Shown here: positions 44,771 to 53,739 of the stretch, in pieces | How the letters are laid out: every line of letters starts with the position of its first letter | Numbering within the stretch: position 1 is the stretch's first letter | NCBI RefSeq assembly: GCF_014472395.1 | Contig: NZ_JACSZW010000005.1 | Span: 372,001 to 436,000 of the forward strand | Direction: 5' to 3' | Length of the DNA stretch: 64,000 bases | DNA from: Pedobacter sp. N36a | GTDB lineage: Bacteria; Bacteroidota; Bacteroidia; Sphingobacteriales; Sphingobacteriaceae | Program-made: the position numbers and the translations under genes | The notes under the pieces: model-generated | Databases searched by the model: none | What the model saw: the letters and a program-made list of their open reading frames with translations, nothing else | Told to the model about the DNA's origin: nothing

Positions 44771-45034
44771 TTATTTGATTTTAATATATTTACTCCCTTT
44801 AAAGACTTTAAGGATGTCATTTTTTAAATCCTGAGCAATCTCACTCTTCTTTTCCTCCAATACATTATTAATGTTTTCCTGATTTAATTCTACAAGTTCA
44901 GCGTAACCATTTAAATATTCACGATTACAAGCTGTACACTTTACGTACGTTTTATCCTCATTAAAATCAAATGCTCCAGTGTTTCCACAAGTAACACACT
45001 GCAAGCTTACATTCATACTATAATTATCCTTCAT
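44771..45034 (-). CDS. Small zinc-ribbon protein (resembles ECs_2282-type proteins)
   Basis: 87 residues. Two CxxC knuckles (LQCVTCGNTG and VKCTACNREY) about 20 residues apart form a zinc ribbon. The C-terminal half is a charged helix (LNQENINNVLEEKKSEIAQD). Layout and C-terminus resemble the small family annotated after E. coli ECs_2282, whose role is unknown. It is the first gene of a two-gene operon with a membrane protein, a frequent arrangement for small accessory or defence-island genes. Confidence 0.68.
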   Translation of the reverse strand: MKDNYSMNVSLQCVTCGNTGAFDFNEDKTYVKCTACNREYLNGYAELVELNQENINNVLEEKKSEIAQDLKNDILKVFKGSKYIKIK

Positions 45035-45062
45035 CTCAATTTCTTTAATTGTTCCATTTAAT

Positions 45063-45092
45063 AAGGGAGAGCGAGCTCTCGCTCCTCTCCCC
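45063..45092. terminator. GC-rich hairpin between two small genes
   Basis: GGGAGAGCGA and TCGCTCCTCTCCC pair with one bulged base around GCTC. It lies downstream of the 58-residue gene and upstream of the zinc-ribbon gene on the minus strand, so it probably terminates the former. Confidence 0.6.
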
Positions 45093-45098
45093 GTTAAT

Positions 45099-45275
45099 TT
45101 AAGCGTAAACTTCTAATCGCCAAGTAACACCCTTGCCACCATAAGGGGGCATTGTATTTCCTTTGGCAATTGGTGCGGTAGTTGTAGGTGAACCTACAAC
45201 CCTCCATACACCACTTTCAGGGCATGATTGTCCTGTACTTGCAGTTGTACCAATTGGTTGTCTCATATTATACAT
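45099..45275 (-). CDS. 58-residue single-Cys small protein, unrecognised
   Basis: The frame starts at 45275 with AGGAG about 9 bp upstream, a clear ribosome binding site and unusual for Bacteroidota. The product reads MYNMRQPIGTTASTGQSCPE, then SGVWRVVGSP, then IAKGNTMPPYGGKGVTWRLE and VYA. The pattern G-x-x-CPxSGxW ... G-x-x-MPPY-G-x-x-TW-x-L recurs, from memory, in tiny cargo or toxin-linked beta proteins, but I cannot give it a function. A preceding in-frame segment (LFQPGELTY) continues upstream without a start codon, so the gene might be the end of a longer ancestral gene. Confidence 0.55.
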   Translation of the reverse strand: MYNMRQPIGTTASTGQSCPESGVWRVVGSPTTTAPIAKGNTMPPYGGKGVTWRLEVYA

Positions 45276-45530
45276 ATAAGTTAGCTCTCCTGGTTGAAAC
45301 AGGGCAGGAACACATTAACCCTCCGAGAAAATTTGGAAATCACGCAGGAATAATTACTTTTGAAGTGCGAATTCGGGAAGTAATTTAACTTTCTGATTTA
45401 GAGTCAAGTCACCATTTTCTCAACTAAGTGACTTGGCTTTTTATTATTACTAATAATACTTAGTTTTTATTTAGATTCATTTGCAAGTTTTCAACATTCA
45501 TTAGTATTACTAACAAAGCTTAAATGAAAA
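45276..45530. other. Intergenic region with a possible plus-strand gene remnant
   Basis: On the plus strand a frame ending at 45388 contains HINPPRKFGNHAGIITFEVR, which looks protein-like but has no convincing start. A plus-strand terminator follows at 45402-45442. A small decayed or antisense transcript is possible. Confidence 0.35.
45402..45442 (+). terminator. Intrinsic terminator, plus strand, with no clear gene in front
   Basis: AGTCAAGTCAC pairs with GTGACTTGGCT (one G-T), loop 15 nt, followed by TTTT. It marks the end of some plus-strand transcript in this region. Confidence 0.6.
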
Positions 45531-46181
45531 CTAAAAATCGTTATCCAGTTTCTTTTCCATTTCCGTTTTCACAAAATTGAAAGTCAATAACATTTTATCA
45601 TTTAAGGTTTTAAGAACCCGCATACGCTGGCGTTTGCCATTTTGACGTTTATTTGCAATATTTGAAATGGGAATACTTTGCGACTGGAAATCAGTATAAG
45701 ATTTATACCTACTTTCCTTTCCATAAGCATATTGAGGTATCTCCATTTTAATTTTATATTTGCCATCTTTTACAATTACAGACAGCAATGCATTAAAATA
45801 GTATTTGTCTGTAACCGGATTTGAAGTAGCTAAAGCACTAAAAGCCGTCATATCAGAAATATCGTAGAAATTATTAACACTACAAATTCCAGATTCGGCA
45901 TCGTAATTTGAGGTGCCCATTTTATTACTGGTAAAGGTTTTCTGTATAGCTAGTTTCGCTCTGGAGAATAACTCCTGCTTTGTGGTACCCGCTAAGTCTA
46001 AAACTGCTTCTACATAAACAGCATTATCTTTTACAGGAAGATAATCTTCCAGAGCTACCGTATCGGCAACCTTAGCCCCATTACGTTGAGTACTCCAGGT
46101 AATAGCATCCTGAGCAAGTACATTTAGGCTTGAGAGTAAACTTACTAAAATTAATAGAAGAGGTAATTTTGATGTTTTCAT
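45531..46181 (-). CDS. Secreted DUF4468-domain protein
   Basis: 216 residues. Signal peptide 1-23 (ending NVLAQ). The DUF4468-type domain (about 45-150, TBP-like fold) shows TKQELFSRAKLAIQKTFTSN and a strand-rich core (KYYFNALLSVIVKDGKYKIK). The basic C-terminal tail ends in a long helix. DUF4468 proteins are exported and of unknown role, common in Bacteroidota. A perfect 11-bp inverted repeat sits directly in front of its start codon. Confidence 0.75.
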   Translation of the reverse strand: MKTSKLPLLLILVSLLSSLNVLAQDAITWSTQRNGAKVADTVALEDYLPVKDNAVYVEAVLDLAGTTKQELFSRAKLAIQKTFTSNKMGTSNYDAESGICSVNNFYDISDMTAFSALATSNPVTDKYYFNALLSVIVKDGKYKIKMEIPQYAYGKESRYKSYTDFQSQSIPISNIANKRQNGKRQRMRVLKTLNDKMLLTFNFVKTEMEKKLDNDF

Positions 46182-46182
46182 A

Positions 46183-46211
46183 TTTAATATTGTTTATGAT
46201 ACAATATTAAA
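46183..46211. promoter_or_regulatory. Perfect 11-bp inverted repeat abutting the DUF4468 start codon
   Basis: TTTAATATTGT (46183-46193) and ACAATATTAAA (46201-46211) around TTATGAT. On the minus-strand mRNA the hairpin ends 1 base before the ATG and would cover the ribosome binding region. As DNA it could be a repressor operator. Confidence 0.6.
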
Positions 46212-46292
46212 ACACACCTGTGCAGTATAGCTGCAAAGGTCAATTAATAGTAATCAATTATCTCAAAACCATTATCGGAGATGAGAATATTG

Positions 46293-46330
46293 AATTAACA
46301 CAAGCTGTTATGCAACTACTTGTGTTAATT
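46293..46330. terminator. Hairpin at the end of hsdS
   Basis: AATTAACACAAG (46293-46304) pairs perfectly with CTTGTGTTAATT (46319-46330). One arm lies in the last codons of hsdS. The following sequence on the minus strand is AT-rich with few consecutive T. Confidence 0.65.
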
Positions 46331-47660
46331 TTGTTATTTGTTTGCTTAAGGTTTGGGTTTCTTTTATACGTTCGAGCAATTCACTTGCAGGCTCATCATT
46401 AGGATTTTGAGCGACTAAACCACCAATAAAAGCTTTAGACAAGATGGCTTGTGGTAAATTATCTATTTGGGACTTTAACACTTGATATTGTTTTTCTATC
46501 AAATCGGCTTTTGCAAAAAGGCTCTCTACCTGCAAAATAATTTCTTGTTGCTCAGACAAAGGTGGTAAATTAATTTTGAGACTTCGAATGTCGCCTAGTG
46601 AAAGTCCTGCCTTCGTAACTCCTCTTTTTAGATTCCTCAACTGCCCTAACCCAGACTCAGACATTAAATACATCGCGATGTATTGCGAATTGTACGATTC
46701 TTTAGGTCTTGCTAAACATATATGTTGATTTATATATGATTCATATGGTAAGTCATGAGAAATAAAAGAAATCATTCCGATATCTGCAGTAATTGATATT
46801 AAAATATCACCTTTTCTTAATAATGTCCTTTTACCTTCATTAAGGTCTAATGGAAGGTTTAAGAATTGAAGCTTTTCTTTATTTAGATTTAGAGACAGTG
46901 ATTCATAACTCATATTAGTCATTCTAACAAACAACTGTTTTCCTAGAACATTATCATAAAATGGAGCCCATCCTCTAGAACCACTAGTAACATATTCAAA
47001 AACATTTTCAGCATCTACCAAACACCACTCCTTGAACTGTTTACCCTTTCTCAACCTCTCAGTTAAATTTCCCTTTACCGCTTGGCTTAACACCGCTTGC
47101 CTAAAGTTTTTAAGGAGTAAGGGTATAGCATAAAGTTTTGCTTTTATTCTACCTATATTTTCAAACAGTAAATCTAGTTTTTCTACAATACGATTTTGTT
47201 CAGCACGAGGAGGCAAAATAAATGGTGCTTTTTCAAAATTAGATTTATTGACCATAGAAATAGTAGTAGAAGTAGAATTTTCAACTAACCATTTCTTCAA
47301 TGTCAAAATATAATAATATCCAAATTTGCTATTAACATACTTATTAAAAATAATACTATTTATTTGCTGATTCGTGGCCAATTCCTTTCCAGCGATACTA
47401 ACATTACCTAAATTACCAATACAGGTTACCATCACAGCTCCTATTGGCAATAACCTTGCTTTTTTAGCACCTTCAATTGACAATGTCTCTTCTGTTTCGG
47501 TGATATAAATAGTTTTATTTATATCACCGGGTTTAACCCAGGGAAACTCCCCATTGTAAAATTCCAAATTATTTTTGGAAGGTGTGTTACCTGTCACAAC
47601 AGTACCAACAAGATAAATTTCAGTTATAGCCCACCCCTCTGATAATTCCTTCTCTCCCAT
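46308..47660 (-). CDS. hsdS: Type I restriction-modification specificity subunit
   Basis: 450 residues with two target-recognition domains (about 5-155 and 215-380). Each is followed by a conserved helix: LPPRAEQNRIVEKLDLLFEN after the first and LPPLSEQQEIILQVESLFAK after the second. TRD1 recognises one half-site and TRD2 the other, and the helices set the spacing. Its ATG shares a base with the hsdM stop (TAATG), implying translational coupling. The recognised DNA sequence cannot be read from the protein. Confidence 0.94.
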   Translation of the reverse strand: MGEKELSEGWAITEIYLVGTVVTGNTPSKNNLEFYNGEFPWVKPGDINKTIYITETEETLSIEGAKKARLLPIGAVMVTCIGNLGNVSIAGKELATNQQINSIIFNKYVNSKFGYYYILTLKKWLVENSTSTTISMVNKSNFEKAPFILPPRAEQNRIVEKLDLLFENIGRIKAKLYAIPLLLKNFRQAVLSQAVKGNLTERLRKGKQFKEWCLVDAENVFEYVTSGSRGWAPFYDNVLGKQLFVRMTNMSYESLSLNLNKEKLQFLNLPLDLNEGKRTLLRKGDILISITADIGMISFISHDLPYESYINQHICLARPKESYNSQYIAMYLMSESGLGQLRNLKRGVTKAGLSLGDIRSLKINLPPLSEQQEIILQVESLFAKADLIEKQYQVLKSQIDNLPQAILSKAFIGGLVAQNPNDEPASELLERIKETQTLSKQITKLTQVVA

Positions 47661-49063
47661 TACCCTAGCTCTTCAATTATTTTATTCAATTCCTCTGTTA
47701 TACTTTTTAGTTCAGCTAAAGCCTGTCTAGCAATATCAACAGGTTCTCCAAGATCAGCGCTTTTACTCACATTATCATTGGCAATGAGTCCTAGATCTAA
47801 TGTGGCATTTTTCCTAAGAATATCATCAATCGACAACCGACTAAAACGCTCGTCCTTAACTAAATTACGATCTTCAGCTCTATAGGCAATTTCAAAATTT
47901 TCAAAATGAGCCTCAGTAAAAGGGGTTCGCTTGCCAAAAGCAGGCATATTGGTACGCATATCGTAAAACCAAACTTCTTTGGTATTACCCTTATCTGCTT
48001 TACCACGTTCAAAAAATAACACATTGGTTTTTACACCAGCTGCATAAAAAATACCTGTTGGCAATCTCAACACCGTATGCAAATTGCATTTATCCATTAA
48101 GTCTCTACGGATTTTCTGTCCATCACCATCTTCGAACAACACATTATCGGGCAATACAACCGCAGCTCTAGCTCCTCCGCGAGTATGTAAACTTCTGTAT
48201 ATGCCTTGTAAAAAATTAAGTTGTTTATTACTGGTAGAATACACTAAGTCTGTACGAGTTGGACGTTCCCCACCTTTTTTTGTTCCAAATGGTGGATTAG
48301 CTAATACAACATCCATATTTTTCACATTTTCGCCAAGGCTACTTAGTGAATCCCCAAGTGTAATGTTACCTTTTAAACCATGCAAAAAAGCATTCATTAA
48401 GGCTAAACGATGCGTATCACCTACCAATTCGCAACCGCTGTATTGCTGATTAACCAAGAAATCATTTTGTTTCTCTGTTAATGTAAATGGAGGATTATGC
48501 TGCGTTACATAGTGATGAGCAGCGATCATAAAGCCATAAGTACCGCAGGCTGGATCGTTTAACCGCTCTCCTACTTTAGGATCCGTTAAACGTACCATTA
48601 CATTAATTAATGGCCTGGGTGTAAAATACTGTCCTGCACCACTTTTCTTTTCTGAAGCATTCTTTTCTAACAGGCCCTCATACATCTCACCTAATCCCTC
48701 TTCACGGGCTTCATACCAGTCTAGTTCATCAATATATTTGACAATCTTACGAAGGTTGGCTGGTTCAGATATATTGGTTTGTGCATTGTTGTATATTTCA
48801 AGGACTTTTCCTTTTCCTTCAGTACCTAAGTGTAATAGAAGCTCTCGATAGAACTTGGCTAATTCCATCCCTTCTTTTCCACTCAGATCTGCCCATCTAT
48901 AACCTTCTGGTAGATCACTTTCCGTTCCGGTTTCTTCTGCCATTTTAAGAAACAGAATATAGGTAAGTTCGTTTAAGTATTGGTGATAAGTGATTCCATC
49001 GTCGCGCAAAACATTACATAGATTCCAGAGTTTATTAACTATTTCTTGTGTGCCTAAAGCCAT
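47660..49063 (-). CDS. hsdM: Type I restriction-modification adenine methyltransferase subunit
   Basis: 467 residues. N-terminal HsdM helical domain (about 5-125), then the N6-adenine methyltransferase domain with the S-adenosylmethionine site DPACGTYGF (about 171-179) and the catalytic NPPFGT (about 254-259). It modifies host sites with HsdS. It is coupled to hsdS by a 1-base overlap and lies 81 bp after hsdR. Confidence 0.95.
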   Translation of the reverse strand: MALGTQEIVNKLWNLCNVLRDDGITYHQYLNELTYILFLKMAEETGTESDLPEGYRWADLSGKEGMELAKFYRELLLHLGTEGKGKVLEIYNNAQTNISEPANLRKIVKYIDELDWYEAREEGLGEMYEGLLEKNASEKKSGAGQYFTPRPLINVMVRLTDPKVGERLNDPACGTYGFMIAAHHYVTQHNPPFTLTEKQNDFLVNQQYSGCELVGDTHRLALMNAFLHGLKGNITLGDSLSSLGENVKNMDVVLANPPFGTKKGGERPTRTDLVYSTSNKQLNFLQGIYRSLHTRGGARAAVVLPDNVLFEDGDGQKIRRDLMDKCNLHTVLRLPTGIFYAAGVKTNVLFFERGKADKGNTKEVWFYDMRTNMPAFGKRTPFTEAHFENFEIAYRAEDRNLVKDERFSRLSIDDILRKNATLDLGLIANDNVSKSADLGEPVDIARQALAELKSITEELNKIIEELG

Positions 49064-49144
49064 TTGGTATTCCTGTTTTTTATATAAATAATTTATATTG
49101 GCGCAAACTAACTGAACTTGATCCAGTAACGCTAATCGATTGTA

Positions 49145-52100
49145 CTAAGCGTACAAATATCCGTTTATTTCTGCTAAAATGGATGAAGTTTCACCTTTAA
49201 ATACCCTATCTAGTCGCTTAATTCCGCCCTCGTTGCTAAAAGGTGGTTTTTCCAAATCTTCTATTGTGATGATAGTTTCCTTTAGCAACTGGTCTTCAAT
49301 ATTCTTTAACCATTTCAATTGTATACTACTCCATTGATGAGTAGAACGGATTTTATCCATCGCCTTTCCAATGCGATCATAGTGGCTTACCAATTCACTT
49401 CCAAGTGCCGCAGTACGCACGTGCGCGATAATATCAGCCACAATCTCCTGTTGCGTCAGATCTTTATAGGCTGTATTTAATCGTGTACCTGTATATCCTT
49501 TCTCATCTAATAGGAACTGAAGTGATTTTAGCTCTTTCCTGGTCAAATTACCTGGCTTTGTGCAGATGACCTTAAGCGCAGCAATTTCATTGATATTGGA
49601 TTTGATATATTGATTAAATGATTCTATATAATCCTTAGGTTTTAAATTTTTATTGTAAGCATGGTAAACATCAGATAGCTCATCCTGGTGTGCGCTAAAA
49701 AGTAAGCTTCGTCCTTTACCTTTCGAAGCATTCTGTGCATCAAGATAATCCCACAAAGGCTTTAAAGTCTCCATTTCAGAATTTAAAGCACTTACTTCGG
49801 TCAAACCTTTTAAGTGATGAATTAAATCTTGGATATCATCTTTTCCAGCCAACTCATAAACATGAGCTTTTTGTTCATCATCTAAAGAATGTAGTTTCCT
49901 TTGCAATTTAGCGATAATTCGATCCAGCTTGAGCTGTTGCATATACTCATCTTTAATAATTGCAGCTTCCTCGGACAATTGGGCAAAAGACTTCTCCACT
50001 AGGGGAGCAACGGGCTTCATTACATCTTCTTTAGCCATGATTTCTGTTACTCCCACGCAATCGTAGATTTTAAATACTTCTTTGTCAATTTCATCACATC
50101 GGCGTGTAGCGCGCCCAATCATCTGATCATAAAGTATCCTGGAATTAACCCTTCTTAGAAAAACAAGATTTGAAATACTTGGCACATCAATACCCGTAGT
50201 TAACAAATCGACTGTAACAACAATACTCGGATATTGCTCATTTTTGAATCTTTTCAACAACATATCCCGATCGTAAACCACACCAGTGATTTTCAAAATG
50301 GCTTCTGCGTCTACAGTCTCTCCAAGGTTTTCATATTCCTCATACATGATTCGGATGATCTCGTCGGCATGACGGTCCGTTGCCGCAAAGATTAGGGTCT
50401 TCTTTCTATCTTCAGGATCAATACCATGATTTTCAATTAGTTCCCTCAATACCGTTCTATTAAAACTCTCATTGATCACCCTTTTATTAAAACCTTGAAT
50501 TTCCACTTTGATCTCATCAGGTGTGATGCCTGCTTCTACAATTGCATTTTCTTCAGGATCATATATATGAATCGGATCACCAGCTTCCCATACTATGCCT
50601 CCTTCTGACAAACGAGTCTTAAAGACCTTTGGTGGTTCAAAATCTACAAGATACCCCTCAACAACTGCTCTTCTATAAGAATAGGTATATATTGGATCAC
50701 CAAATATCTCCGCAGTATGAATAGCTGGTGTCGCTGTCAGCCCAATTCGATAAGCATCAAAATAATCCAAGACCATTCTATATTTACTTTGGAAATCGAG
50801 CTGATCTCTTAACACCATTTCTTCTTCCTCCATCTCTCTATCAAGGATATATCCACGATGTGCTTCATCAACAACAATACAATCATAATCCCCTATTCCA
50901 GGTGGATTATCTGAAAGCGAAATACGTTTAACCATGCTTTGAACCGTCGCAAAATGAATTTTGGTATCAAGATCGGTCACTGCCGACTCCAGATCTTTAA
51001 GATCATAGATCTGAGCAAAAGTCTGTAACCCCTCAATCTTCACTTCTTTAAAAGCATCGGAGGCTTGGGAGCCGAGCATACGCCTATCCACAAGGAAAAG
51101 AATACGTTTAAATCGTTTGGCGTCAATCAGTCGATAACACATCCCAATCATAGTACGAGTTTTACCTGTACCCGTAGCCATTGCCAATAATGCTCTCGGT
51201 TGTTCGGGATGGTTTATAATATGATCTTCAACCGCTTTGATAGCTTCTATTTGGTATTCCCGCAGATTTAATCCTTTGGGATCAGAAAGCAATTCATAAC
51301 CTGTCTGTTCAAGTTTTTTTGCACCTTCTAGCTCATCGAAGACCAGTTTGTCACTAAGATTCCGAGGGCTGAACCAGGCAACGAGGGGTTTTTGTCTATT
51401 TTTTTTATGTCGCGCATCCCAAAACCAAATTCCGGACAACTCCTTCATTTGTTCCAGATATGGCCTTCCATTAGTAGAAAACATAAAGGGAACACGATAT
51501 ATTTCACAATTATTATGTGTAACCATGTTAATACCGTCTAAAGGCAATACCTCCTTGCTATATTTCATAGCCTGACCTAAGTCGGCCATTACATTTTTGA
51601 TATGCTTCTTTGCCTCAATTAACCCAACAAGCTGTTCATCAATAAAGAGTGCATAATCAGCCCATAATGATCCACATTTCCATTCGGCAATAGCCATGTT
51701 TTTGCCTTTTTTAGGTATGGTTCTTTTCAACTTAAAATTGAGATTTGGGGTATCTACCTCCCAGCCTGCCTGACGAAGTTGCTCATCAATCAATTCTCGG
51801 GTCTCTGCTTCGGACATTTCCATCCTACTAGTTGCTTTGGCAGTCCTAGTAGCGATCTCTTTTTGCCTTTGTGGGCTAATGTTACCAACTTCTCTTTCTT
51901 TTAATAGTGCATCCAGTTTACCTTGTAATGCGGCGTGCTCTTGTTCTAATTTTGCAAGAGCCAAACGACTATCGGTATTTCCAGGCAGATGAAATTTTAA
52001 AGTAGATAAATCTCTATTTTTTACCGAATAAGCTTCATAAAACCACTTTCCCAATTTGAATGAAGAGAACAAGACTGCTTTAGCCTCATCAAATGTACCG

Positions 52101-52396
52101 TCTACATCATGAACAGCTTCATTTCCTTTTTTTCGGATTGTAGCAATGAAATCACTAATATTTGACGGTAGCACACCTTCGGCTGTTAACTTCTTAACCT
52201 GAAGATGAAAAGTATTCATGTCAGGGAACTCCAGTCCTACAGCCTCGTAGATTAGTATTGTGAGCTGCTCAGCAAACTGACGCAACTTCATTAAACAAGT
52301 AACTGGATCTGGGTGCAGATTATACTCTGCCGATTGCCCCAAATTGAATAATAATGGAAACTCTTCTTCGAGAAAATTAAAATTAGATGTTATCAT
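49145..52396 (-). CDS. hsdR: Type I restriction endonuclease subunit
   Basis: 1083 residues. An N-terminal DUF4145-like region (about 20-120, YNLHPDPVTCLMKLRQFAEQ) and a coiled coil precede the nuclease domain of PD-(D/E)xK type (about 215-275: DYALFIDEQLVGLIEAKKHI). The SF2 translocase has Walker A MATGTGKTRT (about 407), VVDEAHRGY (about 508), the TATPA motif and the arginine-finger motif QMIGRATRRCDE. A C-terminal domain (about 870-1040) links to the methylase core. First gene of hsdR-hsdM-hsdS; cuts unmodified incoming DNA. Confidence 0.95.
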   Translation of the reverse strand: MITSNFNFLEEEFPLLFNLGQSAEYNLHPDPVTCLMKLRQFAEQLTILIYEAVGLEFPDMNTFHLQVKKLTAEGVLPSNISDFIATIRKKGNEAVHDVDGTFDEAKAVLFSSFKLGKWFYEAYSVKNRDLSTLKFHLPGNTDSRLALAKLEQEHAALQGKLDALLKEREVGNISPQRQKEIATRTAKATSRMEMSEAETRELIDEQLRQAGWEVDTPNLNFKLKRTIPKKGKNMAIAEWKCGSLWADYALFIDEQLVGLIEAKKHIKNVMADLGQAMKYSKEVLPLDGINMVTHNNCEIYRVPFMFSTNGRPYLEQMKELSGIWFWDARHKKNRQKPLVAWFSPRNLSDKLVFDELEGAKKLEQTGYELLSDPKGLNLREYQIEAIKAVEDHIINHPEQPRALLAMATGTGKTRTMIGMCYRLIDAKRFKRILFLVDRRMLGSQASDAFKEVKIEGLQTFAQIYDLKDLESAVTDLDTKIHFATVQSMVKRISLSDNPPGIGDYDCIVVDEAHRGYILDREMEEEEMVLRDQLDFQSKYRMVLDYFDAYRIGLTATPAIHTAEIFGDPIYTYSYRRAVVEGYLVDFEPPKVFKTRLSEGGIVWEAGDPIHIYDPEENAIVEAGITPDEIKVEIQGFNKRVINESFNRTVLRELIENHGIDPEDRKKTLIFAATDRHADEIIRIMYEEYENLGETVDAEAILKITGVVYDRDMLLKRFKNEQYPSIVVTVDLLTTGIDVPSISNLVFLRRVNSRILYDQMIGRATRRCDEIDKEVFKIYDCVGVTEIMAKEDVMKPVAPLVEKSFAQLSEEAAIIKDEYMQQLKLDRIIAKLQRKLHSLDDEQKAHVYELAGKDDIQDLIHHLKGLTEVSALNSEMETLKPLWDYLDAQNASKGKGRSLLFSAHQDELSDVYHAYNKNLKPKDYIESFNQYIKSNINEIAALKVICTKPGNLTRKELKSLQFLLDEKGYTGTRLNTAYKDLTQQEIVADIIAHVRTAALGSELVSHYDRIGKAMDKIRSTHQWSSIQLKWLKNIEDQLLKETIITIEDLEKPPFSNEGGIKRLDRVFKGETSSILAEINGYLYA

Positions 52397-52524
52397 TTAA
52401 CGGAAAGCGCTTTACTATTTTTGATCAAAAGAAACTGCTCTAATGAACAAAAACATTTTTAATTATACAAACAACCCTAAATAACGACAAAAAACTGTAA
52501 GATTTAACAAATGTGGGTAACTAA

Positions 52525-52543
52525 TGTGCAGTGATTATGCACA
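52525..52543. promoter_or_regulatory. Candidate operator between wyl gene and hsdR
   Basis: TGTGCA (52525-52530) and TGCACA (52538-52543) with 7 bp between, inside a longer imperfect palindrome reaching 52514-52550 (GGTAACT / AGTTAACC). It lies between the WYL regulator stop and hsdR, where a repressor or methylation-sensitive control site is plausible; it could also be the terminator of the regulator gene. Confidence 0.5.
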
Positions 52544-52544
52544 G

Positions 52545-53549
52545 TTAACCATAATTTTTTTCCATTGCACGAATTTTTTCAAGAAAGTTGAGCCTAAAGC
52601 TTTCAGGAGATATAATGATTATGTTTTCGCCATAGGCTAATAATGAAGCAATAAGTTCATAGTTTGGAATCACCTGGAGCTCAATACATACACCTTGATC
52701 ATTCTCTCCAACTTTTTTCTGTGAGCCGTGTATCGGTTTTGTTTTAATATAAGGCCAAAGATTATGAAGAACCAAAATCTGAATAGTTTCAATCGTTTTA
52801 TCAGTGGGTATCGTTACACCAATTACATCATCAAAATATTCATTAAAATCTATAGTCTTGTTCTGCTCAAATATTTCAGGAATTTCTGTTAAATTAACTA
52901 TTCTGTCTAGGGCTAAATTGTTTACATACTTACTCACAGAATTGAGACCAAATAGGAACCAGCGTAAATTATATTGTTTTAAATAGTAAGGGTGGATAAT
53001 ATGAGCAACTATTTTTTCATCTTTAAAAGACTGATATTGAACCCTAAGCACTCTTTTATAATAAATCGCATTAAACAGTGGGGTGATGAATTCTAAACCT
53101 TTTAAAAACTGGTTCTGCTCAAAGTCAATAATTTTATTTTCATCAATTTTACTTATGCTTTCCAAACGGCTGGCAATGTCATCAATCCATTCAAATTGTG
53201 GCATTCCTTTAAATCGTGACAGCGTTAATAAAACCTCATTAATCTGATTCACCTCTATTGTACTTAATGGGCTTTTATTAATGGAATAACTTTTATCTGC
53301 GTAACAATGATATGTTTTTCTTCCGTCTTTAGGCCGTTCAAGTTCAATATGCCAGCCCTGAGCACTTTCCATATATTTGATATCCTCATATATCTGGCGT
53401 TTTTTCACCCCTTCATGCTTTCCCGTAAAATCATAAATAGCTTCATTACAAGCGATGATCAAATCCTCTATATAAAATTTACGCCCGAAATTACTGAAGC
53501 ATTTATCTAAAGCGATATAACGAATCTGTGCATGTTTGTTTGTTGCCAT
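52545..53549 (-). CDS. WYL-domain transcriptional regulator
   Basis: 334 residues. N-terminal winged helix (about 5-85, KHAQIRYIALDKCFSNFGRK and GVKKRQIYEDIKYMESAQGW), a WYL domain (about 155-235, with HPYYLKQYNLRWFLFGLN) and the C-terminal WCX extension (about 240-330). WYL regulators with this layout (BrxR, CapW) repress defence operons and respond to nucleic-acid ligands. It precedes hsdR on the same strand by 148 bp, which fits control of the restriction operon. Confidence 0.9.
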   Translation of the reverse strand: MATNKHAQIRYIALDKCFSNFGRKFYIEDLIIACNEAIYDFTGKHEGVKKRQIYEDIKYMESAQGWHIELERPKDGRKTYHCYADKSYSINKSPLSTIEVNQINEVLLTLSRFKGMPQFEWIDDIASRLESISKIDENKIIDFEQNQFLKGLEFITPLFNAIYYKRVLRVQYQSFKDEKIVAHIIHPYYLKQYNLRWFLFGLNSVSKYVNNLALDRIVNLTEIPEIFEQNKTIDFNEYFDDVIGVTIPTDKTIETIQILVLHNLWPYIKTKPIHGSQKKVGENDQGVCIELQVIPNYELIASLLAYGENIIIISPESFRLNFLEKIRAMEKNYG

Positions 53550-53667
53550 AAATTGTGTTTAAACGGCTTAAATCTAAACATCAATACTGAGAAATACTAA
53601 TTAGCTGTTTAGCCTCTTCGCTTATCAAATTTCATATAAAGGCTCCTACTAATCTCAGTAAAAACAA

Positions 53668-53706
53668 AAGAGGTTGATCATCTTTTCACCGATGATACAA
53701 CCTCTT
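53668..53706. terminator. Hairpin upstream of the WYL gene
   Basis: AAGAGGTTG pairs perfectly with CAACCTCTT, with a further TCATC/GATGA pairing inside. It lies downstream of the tra-side gene on the minus strand and separates the tra operon from the regulator and restriction genes. Confidence 0.75.
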
Positions 53707-53739
53707 AAATGTCGTAGGTCCTAGCTTCCAACCACCTCT

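Noticed and set aside
45188..45388. 66-codon plus-strand frame opposite the 58-residue gene
   Set aside because: Only its last 30 residues look protein-like, it has no ribosome site and most of it is antisense to the better-supported small gene.
47660..49063. Long plus-strand frames opposite hsdM, hsdR and the tra genes
   Set aside because: They are shadows of strongly supported minus-strand genes.
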